Assembly: GCF_008638345.1 (NCBI RefSeq)
Contig: NZ_VTVA01000003.1
Coordinates: forward strand, 281,007-345,006
Length of the DNA stretch: 64,000 nt
Source: Pseudomonas saliphila
GTDB lineage: Bacteria; Pseudomonadota; Gammaproteobacteria; Pseudomonadales; Pseudomonadaceae
Direction of reading: 5' to 3'
This document shows positions 12,786 through 22,929 of this stretch, piece by piece. A model generated the notes under the pieces. That model searched no databases and was not told the DNA's origin. It was given only the letters and a program-made list of their open reading frames with translations. The translations under genes and the position numbers were made by a program. How positions within the stretch are numbered: position 1 is the stretch's first letter; every line of letters starts with the position of its first letter.

Positions 12786-13868
12786 TCAGAGCAAATCCAT
12801 TTGTAAGCCCGGTGGCGCAAACTGACTGCAGTCCAGCTGCTCGCTCAACTCACGACGGTTCAGCCCCAGCCGCTTGATCGCCAGGGTAAAGCGTTGCGAC
12901 AACAGCGTGGCGAATGCACCCTCCCCGCGAAACCGTTTACCGAAGCGGGCATCGTAAAGCGCGCCACCACGACATTGCCGGATCAGACTGAGCACATGGC
13001 TTGCACGCAACGGCATGTGTGTTTCCAGCCATTGCTCAAACAGCGGACCGACTTCATGGGGCAACCGCAACAATATATAGGAGGCACTACTCGCTCCCGC
13101 ATCACGGGCCGCCTCCAGCAGCCGCTCCAGTTCCGCGTCATTGACCATGGGGATGATCGGCGCGCACAGCACGCCCACCGGAATGCCCCGTGCCGATAAC
13201 GCGCGAATGACCTTGAGCCGTGCAGCTGGTGCGGCGGCACGGGGCTCAAGTGTGCACTTCAGTTCGTTATCGAGTGTCGTCAGACTGATCATGACCTGCA
13301 CCAGCCGATGGCGTGCCAGCTCCTCGAGCAGATCAAGGTCCCGCAGAATCAAGGCGCCTTTGGTGACCAACGTGACTGGATGCCGGAAACGCAGCAGCAC
13401 CTCCAGGCATTGGCGGGTGAGCTGATGCTCGCGCTCGATTGGCTGGTAGGGATCGGTATTGGCGCCGATATTGATTGGCGCGCAGCGGTAGGCCGGCTTA
13501 ATCAATTCGTTTTCGAGCAGCGCGGCAGCATTGGTCCGGGCAATCAACCGCGTCTCGAAATCCAGTCCCGCAGACATATCCCAATAGGCGTGGCTGGGCC
13601 GCGCGTAGCAGTACACGCAACCATGTTCACACCCCCGATACGGGTTAATCGAGCGGTCAAATGGCAGGTCCGGAGACTGGTTGCGGGTAATGATGGTTTT
13701 GGACTGTTCGACCCGCACTTCCGTCGCGGCAGTTGGCGGCACATCGTCAGCCCAACCGTCATGCTCCGCTTCGCTTGTGGTACTGGCGAAACGACTAGGC
13801 GGGTTGGCTGCGGTGCCGCGGCCGCGGATAGCACGTCCGGCATCGGAATGGAGCTGTGTACTGTTCAT
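12786..13868 (-). CDS. PA0069-family radical SAM protein
   Basis: 360-residue radical SAM protein of unknown substrate, of the type annotated as the PA0069 family in Pseudomonas. The iron-sulphur motif is CEHGCVYC (Cx3CxxC) in NPYRGCEHGCVYCYARPSH about residue 80, followed by a TIM-barrel-like sequence and a C-terminal tail. The N-terminal 40 residues are low in conserved character. Start at MNSTQLHSDAG. Confidence 0.9.
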   Translation of the reverse strand: MNSTQLHSDAGRAIRGRGTAANPPSRFASTTSEAEHDGWADDVPPTAATEVRVEQSKTIITRNQSPDLPFDRSINPYRGCEHGCVYCYARPSHAYWDMSAGLDFETRLIARTNAAALLENELIKPAYRCAPINIGANTDPYQPIEREHQLTRQCLEVLLRFRHPVTLVTKGALILRDLDLLEELARHRLVQVMISLTTLDNELKCTLEPRAAAPAARLKVIRALSARGIPVGVLCAPIIPMVNDAELERLLEAARDAGASSASYILLRLPHEVGPLFEQWLETHMPLRASHVLSLIRQCRGGALYDARFGKRFRGEGAFATLLSQRFTLAIKRLGLNRRELSEQLDCSQFAPPGLQMDLL

Positions 13869-13916
13869 TCATACAGTATATCCGCGACACTCTGTCGTAG
13901 GCGACCGCTGGTCAGG

Positions 13917-13950
13917 CAAAAAAAAGCGACCAGTCCGAAGAGTGATCGCT
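13917..13950 (-). terminator. Terminator of ccoM
   Basis: On the minus strand AGCGA...TCGCT forms a stem closed by a TTCG tetraloop (inner arms TCACTC and GACTGG, mostly paired) and followed by eight T. It lies 63 bp downstream of the ccoM stop. Confidence 0.8.
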
Positions 13951-14012
13951 CAAAGGCCTTGCGAGCCATGCCTGTGCCGGGTCGAGGATGTCGACCCGCA
14001 AATCTGGTGACG

Positions 14013-14144
14013 TCAGTGAGGGCGCTTGATTGCTCGGGCCGGCTTGCGGCTGTCGCGCCAAATAAACACACCCACACCGCCAAAGAAAGCGACCATCAAG
14101 CCAACAGTCAGGATTCCAGCGATTACGGTTTCGTCGATAAACAT
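14013..14144 (-). CDS. ccoM: cbb3-type cytochrome c oxidase small subunit CcoM
   Basis: A 43-codon gene that is easily missed. The product begins MFIDETVIAGILTVGLMVAF, continues with a glycine-rich hydrophobic stretch and ends FIWRDSRK plus a basic tail. It is one membrane helix (residues 7-29) with a short periplasmic N-terminus. This reads as CcoM, the extra single-helix subunit first seen in the P. stutzeri cbb3 oxidase structure and conserved in Pseudomonas as an assembly/stability factor. GAGGAG lies eight bases before the ATG. An FNR/ANR box and -10 element are upstream and a terminator downstream, so this is a monocistronic gene. Recognition is from memory of the family; a profile search would settle it. 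Confidence 0.85.
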   Translation of the reverse strand: MFIDETVIAGILTVGLMVAFFGGVGVFIWRDSRKPARAIKRPH

Positions 14145-14168
14145 GAGAGGTGCTCCTCAATCCGGTCT

Positions 14169-14217
14169 AGATTCAAGAATACACAGGAGCACTTGGCGAA
14201 CTATTGACCAGGATCAA
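14169..14217 (-). promoter_or_regulatory. ANR/FNR-dependent class II promoter of ccoM
   Basis: TTGAC-CAGG-ATCAA at 14204-14217 matches the FNR/ANR consensus TTGAT-N4-ATCAA with one mismatch. On the minus strand TATTCT (14181-14176) forms a -10 element. Taking +1 at 14169 puts the box centre at exactly -41.5, the class II activation distance. This fits oxygen-controlled expression of a cbb3 oxidase subunit. Confidence 0.8.
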
Positions 14218-14270
14218 GATTGAGCAGGTTTTTCAACACGGCGGGCAAAGCAGCGATCACCTACTGGCGA

Positions 14271-14456
14271 TCAGCGTTTGGGCTTTTTCTTGCGGGACTT
14301 TTTTGCTTTGGATTTGCCAGGTCCCGAGGGTAACGGCAGAGCCTGCTCGAACCGCGCACGCATACTCATCAAGCGGGCTTCTTTGATATCGTGCTGACGG
14401 CGCTGACGCGCCTCAACAAGATCGATAACGGGAGCTGATTCTGATTCGTCTGTCAT
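14271..14456 (-). CDS. Small basic conserved hypothetical protein
   Basis: 61 residues. The acidic N-terminus MTDESESAPVIDLVEARQRR is followed by a helical segment and a very lysine-rich tail (KSKAKKSRKKKPKR), which suggests nucleic-acid or ribosome contact. No family is recognised with confidence. It follows the 91-residue gene by 12 bp on the same strand and stops 54 bp before the ANR box, so the two small genes probably form an operon. Confidence 0.6.
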   Translation of the reverse strand: MTDESESAPVIDLVEARQRRQHDIKEARLMSMRARFEQALPLPSGPGKSKAKKSRKKKPKR

Positions 14457-14468
14457 AGGCGAAGCGTA

Positions 14469-14744
14469 TCAGACTTCAATATCTATCAGCAGCCCCTTGG
14501 CGGGCAGATCCGGAGACTGCTCAGGAATATCCTCGGTCGAATACTCGGTCTGAACAGTGAGGTCGGCGCGCTTGCGACGAGCACGCCGCCGATCAGGCAC
14601 GCGATCCTTGTTGCGGCGGCGACGTTCCAACGGCTCGTCGAGCGTTTCATGCACCACCTCAGTCTTCGCCGTCGGCGTCACTCCGCGCTTCGGTCGAGTC
14701 GCTTCCGGTTGTGCACCCAATGGCGGGAGCCCTGGAATAAGCAT
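14469..14744 (-). CDS. Conserved hypothetical protein with arginine-rich centre
   Basis: 91 residues beginning MLIPGLPPLGAQPEATRPKR, with a highly basic centre (RRRRNKDRVPDRRRARRKRA, about residues 41-60) and a hydrophobic C-terminal strand (GLLIDIEV). I recognise it only as a type of small protein found in pseudomonads; its function is unknown. It diverges from rapA across a 367-bp gap. Confidence 0.6.
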   Translation of the reverse strand: MLIPGLPPLGAQPEATRPKRGVTPTAKTEVVHETLDEPLERRRRNKDRVPDRRRARRKRADLTVQTEYSTEDIPEQSPDLPAKGLLIDIEV

Positions 14745-15111
14745 TCGTCTGCCTCACATGACCCTGTTGCAGGGGCTAACAACTTCATATTGACGCTATT
14801 GACCACGAAATACCGCAGCCTATCCCACAACATGCGAAATTGTTCACGCTTCACTTATACCCCGCATCACACCTGGGAGCACTAAAGGAAGGCAAATAAC
14901 CCAACCCGGGAGCCTCCGAAAACATCGACCGACAGAACGATCCGCCAATAAAACCGCCGCGCGAAGGCAGTTGAGTGGATGCGCATCCGTCCCCTGGGCG
15001 CATTTTAATCCCGGCTTGGCCGAGTGCAGTCGTATTCATCGGTCGCTTAGGTTTGTGGAGGCTGTCGCATCAGTTAATATAGCGGGCTTTTCAGCACGGC
15101 AGGAGTAAGGC
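14745..15111. other. Non-coding gap upstream of rapA
   Basis: Divergent promoter region between the small basic proteins and rapA. I see no convincing gene; short frames here lack ribosome sites and family features. AGGAG at 15101-15105, seven bases before the rapA ATG, is the ribosome site. Confidence 0.5.
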
Positions 15112-17952
15112 ATGACAGTATTCACCCCGGGACAACGCTGGGTCAGCGATAGCGAATCGGAACTTGGCCTGGGGACGGTGCTGTCGCAGGAAGACAGGCT
15201 AGTTATCATCCTGTTCCCTGCAAGCGGCGAAACCCGCCACTATGCGATGCGCAACGCACCACTGACCCGGGTTCGCTTTACGCCTGGCGATAACATCAGC
15301 CATCACGAAGGCTGGACGTTAACCGTCAGTGACGTGGGCGAAGAGGACGGGTTGCTGGTCTATCGCGGACTGCGCGACGACGGCAGCCCCGCCGAATTCT
15401 CGGAAACCATGCTCGATAGCTTCATTCAGTTCCGCCTGGCCAGCGACCGCTTGTTCGCCAGCCAGATCGACCCCTTACCCTGGTTCGGTCTGCGCTACGA
15501 AAGCCTGCGTCATCACTGCCGCATCCAGCGCTCTCCCCTACTCGGCCTGGCCGGCGTAAGAACTCAACCGATTCCCCACCAGCTACATATTGCCCGCGAC
15601 GTTGCCGACCGCATTGCCCCCCGCGTACTGCTGGCTGATGAAGTCGGATTGGGCAAGACCATTGAAGCCGGCCTGATCATCCACCGCCAGATTCGCTCCG
15701 GCCGGGTGCGCCGCGTGCTGATCGTGGTCCCGGAAAACCTGCAGCATCAATGGCTGGTCGAGATGCGCCGCCGCTTCAACCTGAGCTTTGCGTTGTTCAA
15801 TCAGGAGCGCTGCGACGGCGCGGAAGACAACCCGTTCGAGGAAGAACAACTGGCGCTGGTCTCGCTGGAGATACTGCTGGAAGACGAAAAAGTGCACGAG
15901 TACCTGCTTGCCTCGGATTGGGACATGCTGGTGGTCGACGAAGCGCATCACCTTGTCTGGCATGAAGAGGCTCCCAGTCAGGAGTACGCACTGGTCGAAC
16001 AGCTCGCCACCCAGATACCGGCGATACTGCTGCTGACAGCCACGCCTGAGCAACTCGGGCAAGCCAGCCATTTCGCCCGTCTGCGCCTGCTTGATCCCGA
16101 CCGCTTCCATGATCTGGAAGCCTTCCGCGAGGAAGCCGCCCGCTACCAGCCGGTCGCCGAAGCAGTACAACAATTGATGGAAGGCAGCGTACTGGCGCCG
16201 GCCGACCGGCAAGCCATCAGCGACTGGCTGGGCGGCAATGCCGAACAGCTGCTCGATGCGCTCAACACCGCCGGAGCAGACGCCGAGCAAGCGCGATCCA
16301 GCCTGATCCGCCAATTGCTCGACCGCCACGGCACCGGTCGGGTGCTATATCGCAATACCCGCGCCGCGATTGCCGGTTTTCCGGAGCGCCAGCTGCATGC
16401 CCATCCCCTGCCCTGCCCCGAAATCTATGCCGACCTCGAAGGGCGTACGGCGCTGTATCCGGAAGTGGGCCTGCAGGATGAATTCGAGCCGGTCGAAACC
16501 GCCTGGTGGCAGGACGACCCGCGCGTCGACTGGTTGATCGACACACTGAAGTTGCTCAAACGCAGCAAGGTGTTGGTGATTTGCGCCCATGCCGAAACGG
16601 CGCTGGATCTGGACGACGCCCTGCGTATACGCAGCGGCATCCCAGCGACCGTCTTCCACGAAGGCATGAGTATCGTCGAGCGAGACCGGGCCGCGGCCTT
16701 CTTTGCCGATGAAGAGTTTGGCGCCCAGGTAATGATCTGTTCGGAAATCGGCAGTGAAGGTCGTAATTTCCAGTTCGCCCACCATCTGGTGATGTTCGAT
16801 CTGCCGACTCATCCCGATCTGCTTGAGCAACGCATCGGCCGTCTCGACCGCATCGGGCAGCGCGAAGTCATCCAGTTGCACATTCCGTATCTGGAAAACA
16901 CCGCTCAAGAAGGCCTGTTCCACTGGTATCACGATGCGCTTAATGCGTTTCAAGCGACCTCACCCACCGGCAGCGCCATCCAGCATGAATTTGGCAGTCA
17001 ACTACTGCACTTGCTTGATCATCCGGACGAGGCGGCCTGGTCCAGCCTGATCCAGCAGGCGCTGGCCCGTCGGACCGCCCTGGAAGAGGACATGCATAAC
17101 GGGCGTGACCGTCTGTTGGAACTGCATTCGCGCGGCCACGGCGATGCCGAGGAAATGATCGCGGCCATCGAGCAGCAGGACAATGACTTCCAGCTGCCTA
17201 TCTACATGGAACGCTTGTTCGATGTATTCGGCGTCGACAGTGAAGACCATTCAGACAACGCGCTGGTCCTGCGTCCCGGCGAGCGCATGCTCGATGCTGG
17301 CTTCCCTCTGGGCGATGACGAAGGTGTGACTATTACCTATGACCGCGAAACCGCACTGACCCGCGAGGACATGCAGTTTGTCACCTGGGAGCATCCAATG
17401 CTCGAGGGCGGCATGGATCTGGTGCTGTCAGGCAGCATGGGCAACAGCTCGGTGGCACTATTGAAGAATAAGGCGCTGAAGCCTGGCACCATGTTGCTGG
17501 AGTGCCTGTTCGTCAGCGAGGCCATTGCGCCGCGCGCCCTGCAGATGCAACGCTATCTGCCGCCGACACCGATTCGCTGCCTGCTGGATGTGAATGGCAC
17601 GGATCTCGGCGCCAAGGTCGCGTTCGAAACACTGGAAGCACAGATTGAGAACCTGCCCAGACACCTGGCCAGCAAGATCGCCAAAAGCCAGCGCGAGATC
17701 GTCGAGCTACTGCTGGATCGCGCCGAAGCGCTGGCTGACGTGCAGCATGCTGACCTGGTGGAACAGGCCAGTCAGCGCTTTACTTCAGATCTGGACGAGG
17801 AGATTAATCGACTCAAGGCCTTGCAGCAGGTCAATCCGCTGGTACGCAACAGCGAAATCGAGACGCTGGAGAAGCACAAGACCGAGGGTAGCGTTGCGCT
17901 GCAGCATGCCAAGGTTCGCCTGGACGCCCTGCGCATGCTGGTGGCGGGGTAA
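15112..17952 (+). CDS. rapA: RNA polymerase-associated SWI2/SNF2 protein RapA (HepA)
   Basis: 946-residue ATPase that binds RNA polymerase and helps recycle it after transcription. Two N-terminal Tudor-like domains (residues 1-105) precede the SNF2 helicase core: Walker A DEVGLGKT about residue 180, DEAH at about 280, and the C-terminal helicase lobe with [17 protein letters not shown] and [11 protein letters not shown]. The long C-terminal region is typical of RapA and absent from other Snf2 proteins. Length matches the family. Confidence 0.96.
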   Translation: MTVFTPGQRWVSDSESELGLGTVLSQEDRLVIILFPASGETRHYAMRNAPLTRVRFTPGDNISHHEGWTLTVSDVGEEDGLLVYRGLRDDGSPAEFSETMLDSFIQFRLASDRLFASQIDPLPWFGLRYESLRHHCRIQRSPLLGLAGVRTQPIPHQLHIARDVADRIAPRVLLADEVGLGKTIEAGLIIHRQIRSGRVRRVLIVVPENLQHQWLVEMRRRFNLSFALFNQERCDGAEDNPFEEEQLALVSLEILLEDEKVHEYLLASDWDMLVVDEAHHLVWHEEAPSQEYALVEQLATQIPAILLLTATPEQLGQASHFARLRLLDPDRFHDLEAFREEAARYQPVAEAVQQLMEGSVLAPADRQAISDWLGGNAEQLLDALNTAGADAEQARSSLIRQLLDRHGTGRVLYRNTRAAIAGFPERQLHAHPLPCPEIYADLEGRTALYPEVGLQDEFEPVETAWWQDDPRVDWLIDTLKLLKRSKVLVICAHAETALDLDDALRIRSGIPATVFHEGMSIVERDRAAAFFADEEFGAQVMICSEIGSEGRNFQFAHHLVMFDLPTHPDLLEQRIGRLDRIGQREVIQLHIPYLENTAQEGLFHWYHDALNAFQATSPTGSAIQHEFGSQLLHLLDHPDEAAWSSLIQQALARRTALEEDMHNGRDRLLELHSRGHGDAEEMIAAIEQQDNDFQLPIYMERLFDVFGVDSEDHSDNALVLRPGERMLDAGFPLGDDEGVTITYDRETALTREDMQFVTWEHPMLEGGMDLVLSGSMGNSSVALLKNKALKPGTMLLECLFVSEAIAPRALQMQRYLPPTPIRCLLDVNGTDLGAKVAFETLEAQIENLPRHLASKIAKSQREIVELLLDRAEALADVQHADLVEQASQRFTSDLDEEINRLKALQQVNPLVRNSEIETLEKHKTEGSVALQHAKVRLDALRMLVAG

Positions 17953-17969
17953 TCAGGGTTGAACAGAGC

Positions 17970-19151
17970 CTAAATCGGACAAACCATCCCGAGAAACTGT
18001 TGCAACTCATCGCTCTTGGCCAGTGCATCGCGGCGGCCAAGCGCGATGAGTTCGTTGCAATACTCCGCTTCGAACAGCAAGTAACTGACAACGCTGCCGC
18101 CAGAGGCACGGGTCGCACCGCTGCCGCGCAAGAACATCCTCAAACCCGCAGGCAAGGCCTTGCGATGCCGACTAGCGATCAGATCCAGCGGCTCGCTGGG
18201 CGAAATCGTCAACACCTCAACCGGCCTGATGCCCTTGCCCAGCGTCTGCGACGCCTGGGGCATCAACATTGCCAGTTGATTCATCCGCTCAATCTGCTCC
18301 ATGTCCGACTCAAGATTGTCGACAAAGGTGCTGTTGAGTAGATGACCGCCGATCTGCGCCAGACTAGGAGCCGGCGGCGTGCGCCGACGCGGCCTGGGCT
18401 TGTCGGAAACCGGCTCATTGACCGGATTATCCGATACCCCGATGACCAATACCCGGTTCGCTCCAAGGTGCAACGCAGGACTGATCGGGGTCCGCTGACG
18501 CACTGCTCCGTCGCCGTACCAGCTCCGGCCCAACAGAACCGGCTCGAACAGCAGCGGTATGGCCGCCGAGGCGACAAGATGATCAAGCGACAGTGGCGTC
18601 TGGACGCCAACACGACGGTGACGATTCCAGGGCTCGATACGCTGATGGCCCTGATAAAAACAGACCGACTCGGCCAACTCGTAGTTAAACGCGCTGACTG
18701 AGACCGCACGCAGTTGGCCCGCCATCAGGGCCTCCTCGATCTTGCCGAACTGCATCAGATTACCCAGCAAGTCCCGCAACGGGCGGCTATCGAGCAGCGA
18801 GGTGGGACGCGCGCCACCCAACCCCAGAAGATTGGTTCGGGTCCAACGCCAGGCCTGGGCTACCAGGCCTGGCCAATCGGTGCGGTATACCTGATTGCAG
18901 CGAAAGCCTCCCCAGACCGCCCGCATACGCTCGACCCCAGCGTCGAAGTCGGAAGCATTGGTCGCCAACGCCACCGCATTGATGGCCCCCGCAGAGGTGC
19001 CGCAAATGATCGGAAAGGGGTTTACTGAATGGTCCGGCAGCAGTTCGGAAATAGCGCTCAGAACGCCGACCTGATAGGCCGCTCTCGCCCCGCCACCAGA
19101 AAGTATCAGGGCGGTGCAGTCTGTCTGTCTGGCCCAGGCCTGCGCTGTCAT
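17970..19151 (-). CDS. Patatin-like phospholipase family protein
   Basis: 393 residues. The oxyanion motif SGGGARAAYQVGVL is near residue 20, the nucleophile elbow is GTSAG (ICGTSAGAINAVAL), and the catalytic Asp is in YGDGAVRQRTPISPAL. The family hydrolyses acyl esters of lipids; the substrate here is unknown and no signal peptide is evident. Start set at 19151, where the ATG shares one base with the stop of the lipid A acyltransferase gene (TGATG), so the two are translationally coupled. A longer frame upstream would overlap that gene heavily and is rejected. Converges on rapA with a 17-bp gap. Confidence 0.88.
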   Translation of the reverse strand: MTAQAWARQTDCTALILSGGGARAAYQVGVLSAISELLPDHSVNPFPIICGTSAGAINAVALATNASDFDAGVERMRAVWGGFRCNQVYRTDWPGLVAQAWRWTRTNLLGLGGARPTSLLDSRPLRDLLGNLMQFGKIEEALMAGQLRAVSVSAFNYELAESVCFYQGHQRIEPWNRHRRVGVQTPLSLDHLVASAAIPLLFEPVLLGRSWYGDGAVRQRTPISPALHLGANRVLVIGVSDNPVNEPVSDKPRPRRRTPPAPSLAQIGGHLLNSTFVDNLESDMEQIERMNQLAMLMPQASQTLGKGIRPVEVLTISPSEPLDLIASRHRKALPAGLRMFLRGSGATRASGGSVVSYLLFEAEYCNELIALGRRDALAKSDELQQFLGMVCPI

Positions 19152-20116
19152 CAGCGAGCCTTGGCCACATGGCGACGCTTGCGACGTTGCCTCTTGGGGT
19201 ATGGACGCTCTTCGCCTTCGGGACGCGTTTTGAATCGGCGATGGACCCACATGTACTGCTCGGGCTGCTGCAGTATCGCCTGCTCTACCCACTGATTGAT
19301 GCGCAGCGCATCGGCTTCTTCATCACCCACCGGAAAATTCTCCAGCGGCGGATGCAGCGTCAATCGGTAGCCCTGAGCGTTAGGCAGACGGGTCTGCGTG
19401 AAGGGGATGACCTTTGCCTTACCCAGGCGCGCGAAGGTGGCGGTCGCCGTGACTGTGGCCGCCTGTACACCGAAGAACGGCACGAATACGCTCGCCTTGC
19501 GGCCATAATCCTGATCCGGCGCATACCAGATAGCACGACCTGAACGCATGGATTTGAGCATGCTGCGTACATCTTCGCGTTCCACCGCGATCGCGTCGGC
19601 ATTGTGCCGCTCGCGGCCGCGGCGCTGAATGAAGTCAAAGGTAGGATTGGCATGCTCGCGGTACATCCCGTCGATCGTCGCCTGCTGACTGAGCAAGGCC
19701 GCGCCAATCTCCAGCGTCGTAAAGTGCAATGACATCAACAGCACCCCGCGCCCCTCTGCAGCAGCGTGCTCCAGGTGCTCCAGCCCTTCGATTGTGGCCA
19801 GTTTGGCCAGCCTGCGCGGCGGCCACCACCAGGCCATGGCCATTTCGAACAGGGCGATGCCGTTAGACGCGAAGTTTTCCCGCAGCACCTGTTCGCGTCG
19901 TTCGCTGGACCAATCGGGGAAACACAGCTCGAGATTGGTCGCAGCGATCAGCCGACGCTCTGGCATCAGGTGATACATGGCTCGACCTACTAGCCGTCCA
20001 ACTGAGAGAATGGCCGGATAGGGAAGCTGAATCAGCAGCCACAACAGACCGATGCCCATCCACAGCAACCAATAACGAGGGTGCAGCATGGCGCTGCTGA
20101 AACCAGGACGTTGCAT
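19151..20116 (-). CDS. htrB: Lipid A biosynthesis acyltransferase (HtrB/LpxL type)
   Basis: 321-residue inner-membrane enzyme that transfers a secondary acyl chain to the Kdo-lipid A precursor. One N-terminal membrane helix (WLLWMGIGLLWLLIQLPYPA), then the catalytic H-x4-E motif in LHFTTLE about residue 131, and MYREHANPTFD and WYAPDQDYG characteristic of the family. The C-terminus is very basic. In P. aeruginosa htrB1 is also divergent from minC. Start by position; ATG at 20089 is the alternative. Confidence 0.92.
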   Translation of the reverse strand: MQRPGFSSAMLHPRYWLLWMGIGLLWLLIQLPYPAILSVGRLVGRAMYHLMPERRLIAATNLELCFPDWSSERREQVLRENFASNGIALFEMAMAWWWPPRRLAKLATIEGLEHLEHAAAEGRGVLLMSLHFTTLEIGAALLSQQATIDGMYREHANPTFDFIQRRGRERHNADAIAVEREDVRSMLKSMRSGRAIWYAPDQDYGRKASVFVPFFGVQAATVTATATFARLGKAKVIPFTQTRLPNAQGYRLTLHPPLENFPVGDEEADALRINQWVEQAILQQPEQYMWVHRRFKTRPEGEERPYPKRQRRKRRHVAKAR

Positions 20117-20226
20117 ACACCAACCATAACGGTGAAAACCGCATTCTACCGAAGCCGGGCGCGGCTTGCGATCAACGCAGCCAATCTATATAAGTGTGCC
20201 CACTAAACTGTGCTCCTGGATCTTAC

Positions 20227-21009
20227 ATGACTGCTGAATCTCACTCCGACAAGCTCGACACTGATCTCGCGTTCAATCTCAAGGGCGGCATGCTGACCAT
20301 GACCGTGATTGAACTGGTACGGCAGGAGCCTGAACGTTTTGCCCGTCAACTGGCAGAAAAAGTCAGGCAGGCGCCGAATTTCTTCAAGGACACCCCGGTG
20401 GTATTCAGCCTCGACAAGCTGAGTGATGAACTGGACGCCACCACCCTCGCCCATTTGCTGCAAATTTGCCGCGACAGCGGCATGCAACCCATGGCACTGC
20501 GCGGCAGCGAAGCCTTCCGGCCCCTGGCGCAACATTGCGGGCTCGTATTGATGTTGCCAGGTCGCGTGCGCGACAAAAGCGGCGAAGGCGAGCGACGCGG
20601 CGCGGCAGGGCCGAAGAAACCTGAAGCCGTCAGACGCGAAACACCCGTTGCCGCCGCGCCCGCCCCGGTTGCGGCCGAGGGCATCCCCAGTAAAGTAATC
20701 ACGCAACCGGTTCGCTCTGGCCAGCAGGTCTATGCCCGCGGCGGGGACCTGGTCGTGCTGGCATCAGTAAGCCCCGGATCGGAACTTCTTGCCGATGGCA
20801 ACATCCATGTTTATGGCCCGTTACGGGGCCGCGCACTGGCTGGCGTAAGGGGGAATACCGAAGCCCGTATTTTCTGCCAGTCACTGGAAGCGGAACTGGT
20901 ATCGATTGCAGGACAGTACAAGGTTGCAGAAGACCTGCGTCGCCATCTTTGGAAGGAAGCCACGCAGATCAGCCTTGACGGGGATAGCTTGAAGATAGTG
21001 CCCCTTTAA
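20227..21009 (+). CDS. minC: Septum site-determining protein MinC
   Basis: 260-residue inhibitor of FtsZ ring assembly. The N-terminal domain (FNLKGGMLTMTVIELVR, residues 1-115) acts on FtsZ. After an Ala/Pro-rich linker, the C-terminal beta-helix (VRSGQQVYARGGDLVVLASV through GVRGNTEARIFCQSL) binds MinD. Start at MTAESHSDKLD, chosen from the family N-terminus; an in-frame ATG lies 11 codons upstream. First gene of minCDE. Confidence 0.95.
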   Translation: MTAESHSDKLDTDLAFNLKGGMLTMTVIELVRQEPERFARQLAEKVRQAPNFFKDTPVVFSLDKLSDELDATTLAHLLQICRDSGMQPMALRGSEAFRPLAQHCGLVLMLPGRVRDKSGEGERRGAAGPKKPEAVRRETPVAAAPAPVAAEGIPSKVITQPVRSGQQVYARGGDLVVLASVSPGSELLADGNIHVYGPLRGRALAGVRGNTEARIFCQSLEAELVSIAGQYKVAEDLRRHLWKEATQISLDGDSLKIVPL

Positions 21010-21156
21010 CAGATACTGTTCAGCCATCCGAGGAAGCCCACAATTCGTGGTCTTTAGCCATCCCGGGCTCCTCAATAATCAGGTCTCGAATACGCCGGAA
21101 TTCACGCCCGGAGTGTTCTTTTTTTTACTCATTTGCGCTCCGACGGGAAGGTCATC

Positions 21157-21966
21157 TTGGCAAAGATCATAGTCATCACATCAGGCAAGGGCGGCGTAGG
21201 TAAAACCACTACCAGCGCTGCCATCGGTACCGGGCTCGCCCTACGCGGGTTCAAAACAGTTATCGTCGACTTCGACGTCGGTCTGCGTAACCTGGATCTG
21301 ATCATGGGCTGCGAGCGCCGCGTGGTTTACGACTTCGTTAACCTGATCAACGGCGACTCGAACCTCAATCAGACCCTGATCAAGGACAAGCGCTCTGACA
21401 ACCTGTACATCCTTCCCGCGTCGCAAACCCGGGACAAGGATGCGCTGACGCAGGATGGCGTGGAAAAGGTTCTGGAAGAACTGAAACTGACCTTTGACTA
21501 TATCGTCTGTGACTCACCGGCCGGCATCGAGAAAGGCGCACACCTGGCAATGTATTTTGCCGACGAAGCCATAGTCGTGACCAACCCGGAAGTGTCGTCA
21601 GTGCGTGACTCCGACCGCATGCTGGGACTGCTATCAAGCAAATCCCGCCGCGCCGAGAGCGGTGAACGCATCAAGGAGCACCTGTTGCTGACGCGCTACA
21701 ATCCGGTCCGCGCAGATCTGGGCGAAATGCTCACTGTCAGCGATGTCGAAGACATCTTGTCGATTCCGCTGTTGGGTGTCATTCCCGAGTCCCAGGCCGT
21801 TCTCAAGGCATCCAACCAGGGTGTACCTGTGATCATGGATGAACTCAGCGACGCAGGTCAGGCTTACGGCGATGCCGTGGACCGCCTGCTTGGCGAAACC
21901 ATACCGCACCGTTTCCTCGAAGCTCAGAAGAAATCACTGCTACAGCGACTGTTCGGAGGTCGATAA
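21157..21966 (+). CDS. minD: Septum site-determining ATPase MinD (TTG start)
   Basis: 269-residue membrane-cycling ATPase that recruits MinC and is released by MinE. Deviant Walker [16 protein letters not shown] at residues 9-23, [30 protein letters not shown], and the C-terminal amphipathic targeting helix [12 protein letters not shown] start it at TTG 21157 because GGGAAGG lies six bases upstream and the product then begins [13 protein letters not shown] as in all MinD; there is no ATG in that position. An upstream TTG eight codons earlier is less likely. Confidence 0.95.
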   Translation: MAKIIVITSGKGGVGKTTTSAAIGTGLALRGFKTVIVDFDVGLRNLDLIMGCERRVVYDFVNLINGDSNLNQTLIKDKRSDNLYILPASQTRDKDALTQDGVEKVLEELKLTFDYIVCDSPAGIEKGAHLAMYFADEAIVVTNPEVSSVRDSDRMLGLLSSKSRRAESGERIKEHLLLTRYNPVRADLGEMLTVSDVEDILSIPLLGVIPESQAVLKASNQGVPVIMDELSDAGQAYGDAVDRLLGETIPHRFLEAQKKSLLQRLFGGR

Positions 21967-22226
21967 TGAGCCTGTTCGACTATTTCCGAGACCGGAAAAA
22001 GCCCGCCAAAACGGCATCGGTCGCGAAAGAGCGTCTTCAGATTATCGTAGCTCATGAACGGGGCCAGCGCTCCCAACCTGACTATCTGCCGCAGCTGCAG
22101 CAGGAGATTATCGATGTGATCAGCAAGTACGTTCAGATCGACCGCGATCAGGTGCATGTCGCGCTGGATAACCAGAGCGACTGTTCCATTCTGGAACTGA
22201 ATATCACCCTTCCCGAACGTCCCTGA
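21966..22226 (+). CDS. minE: Cell division topological specificity factor MinE
   Basis: 86 residues. The N-terminal anti-MinCD segment is [20 protein letters not shown], then [13 protein letters not shown], and the C-terminal dimerisation domain ends with [17 protein letters not shown]. The ATG overlaps the minD stop (TAATG), so expression is coupled. Confidence 0.97.
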   Translation: MSLFDYFRDRKKPAKTASVAKERLQIIVAHERGQRSQPDYLPQLQQEIIDVISKYVQIDRDQVHVALDNQSDCSILELNITLPERP

Positions 22227-22267
22227 CCCGATCGGCGCCCTCGTTCAGGGGGCGCCATGGAACCCGA

Positions 22268-22903
22268 ATGCCACTTACTGACATCGGCATCCTTCATGAG
22301 GATCCGACCTTTCTAATCGTCAACAAACCCAGCTTGCTGCTTTCTGTTCCTGGCCGCGCCGAGGACAACAAGGATTGCCTGATCACCCGCCTGCAAGAAA
22401 ACGGCTATCCCGAAGCGCGCATCGTGCACCGCCTGGACTGGGAAACCTCAGGGCTGTTGGTCATCGCCCGTAATCCCGACAGTCACCGCGAGCTATCGCG
22501 GCAGTTTCACGACAGGGAAACCCAGAAGACTTACATCGCCCTGTGCTGGGGTCAGCCTGATACCGAGTCGGGACATATCGATCTACCTCTGCGCTATGAT
22601 CCGCCCAACAAGCCGCGGCACATCGTCGACCATGAACTGGGAAAATCCGCGCAGACCTTCTGGCGCGTATTGGAACGACTGAGCGATCATTGCCGTATCG
22701 AGCTGACGCCCATCACTGGGCGTTCTCACCAGCTACGGGTGCACATGCTGGCTATTGGGTATCCCCTACTTGGTGATCAGCTCTATGCGCAGGACGAGGC
22801 CCTCGCAGCGTGCCCGCGCCTGGCATTGCATGCAGCGCGACTCGGGATAAAGCATCCCGAGAGCGGTGAACCCATGGTATTTGATTGCCCGGCCCCCTTT
22901 TGA
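22268..22903 (+). CDS. rluA: Pseudouridine synthase RluA
   Basis: 211-residue synthase, expected to modify 23S rRNA U746 and tRNA U32. Catalytic Asp in [14 protein letters not shown] (motif HRLD) near residue 57, and the C-terminal [11 protein letters not shown] block. It lies 41 bp after minE; a GC-rich inverted repeat (22234-22240 and 22250-22256) in that gap may be a weak terminator. The order minE-rluA-apeB is conserved in Pseudomonas. Confidence 0.93.
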   Translation: MPLTDIGILHEDPTFLIVNKPSLLLSVPGRAEDNKDCLITRLQENGYPEARIVHRLDWETSGLLVIARNPDSHRELSRQFHDRETQKTYIALCWGQPDTESGHIDLPLRYDPPNKPRHIVDHELGKSAQTFWRVLERLSDHCRIELTPITGRSHQLRVHMLAIGYPLLGDQLYAQDEALAACPRLALHAARLGIKHPESGEPMVFDCPAPF

Positions 22904-22929
22904 GCCGCAGCGAAGTAAAGGAGCTTTCG

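Noticed and set aside
14851..15039. 62-codon minus-strand frame upstream of rapA
   Set aside because: No ribosome site and no recognisable features; lies in the rapA promoter region.
17970..19292. Longer version of the patatin gene starting at 19292
   Set aside because: It would overlap the lipid A acyltransferase gene by about 140 bp and adds a low-quality Arg/Ser-rich stretch; the ATG sharing a base with the upstream stop is preferred.
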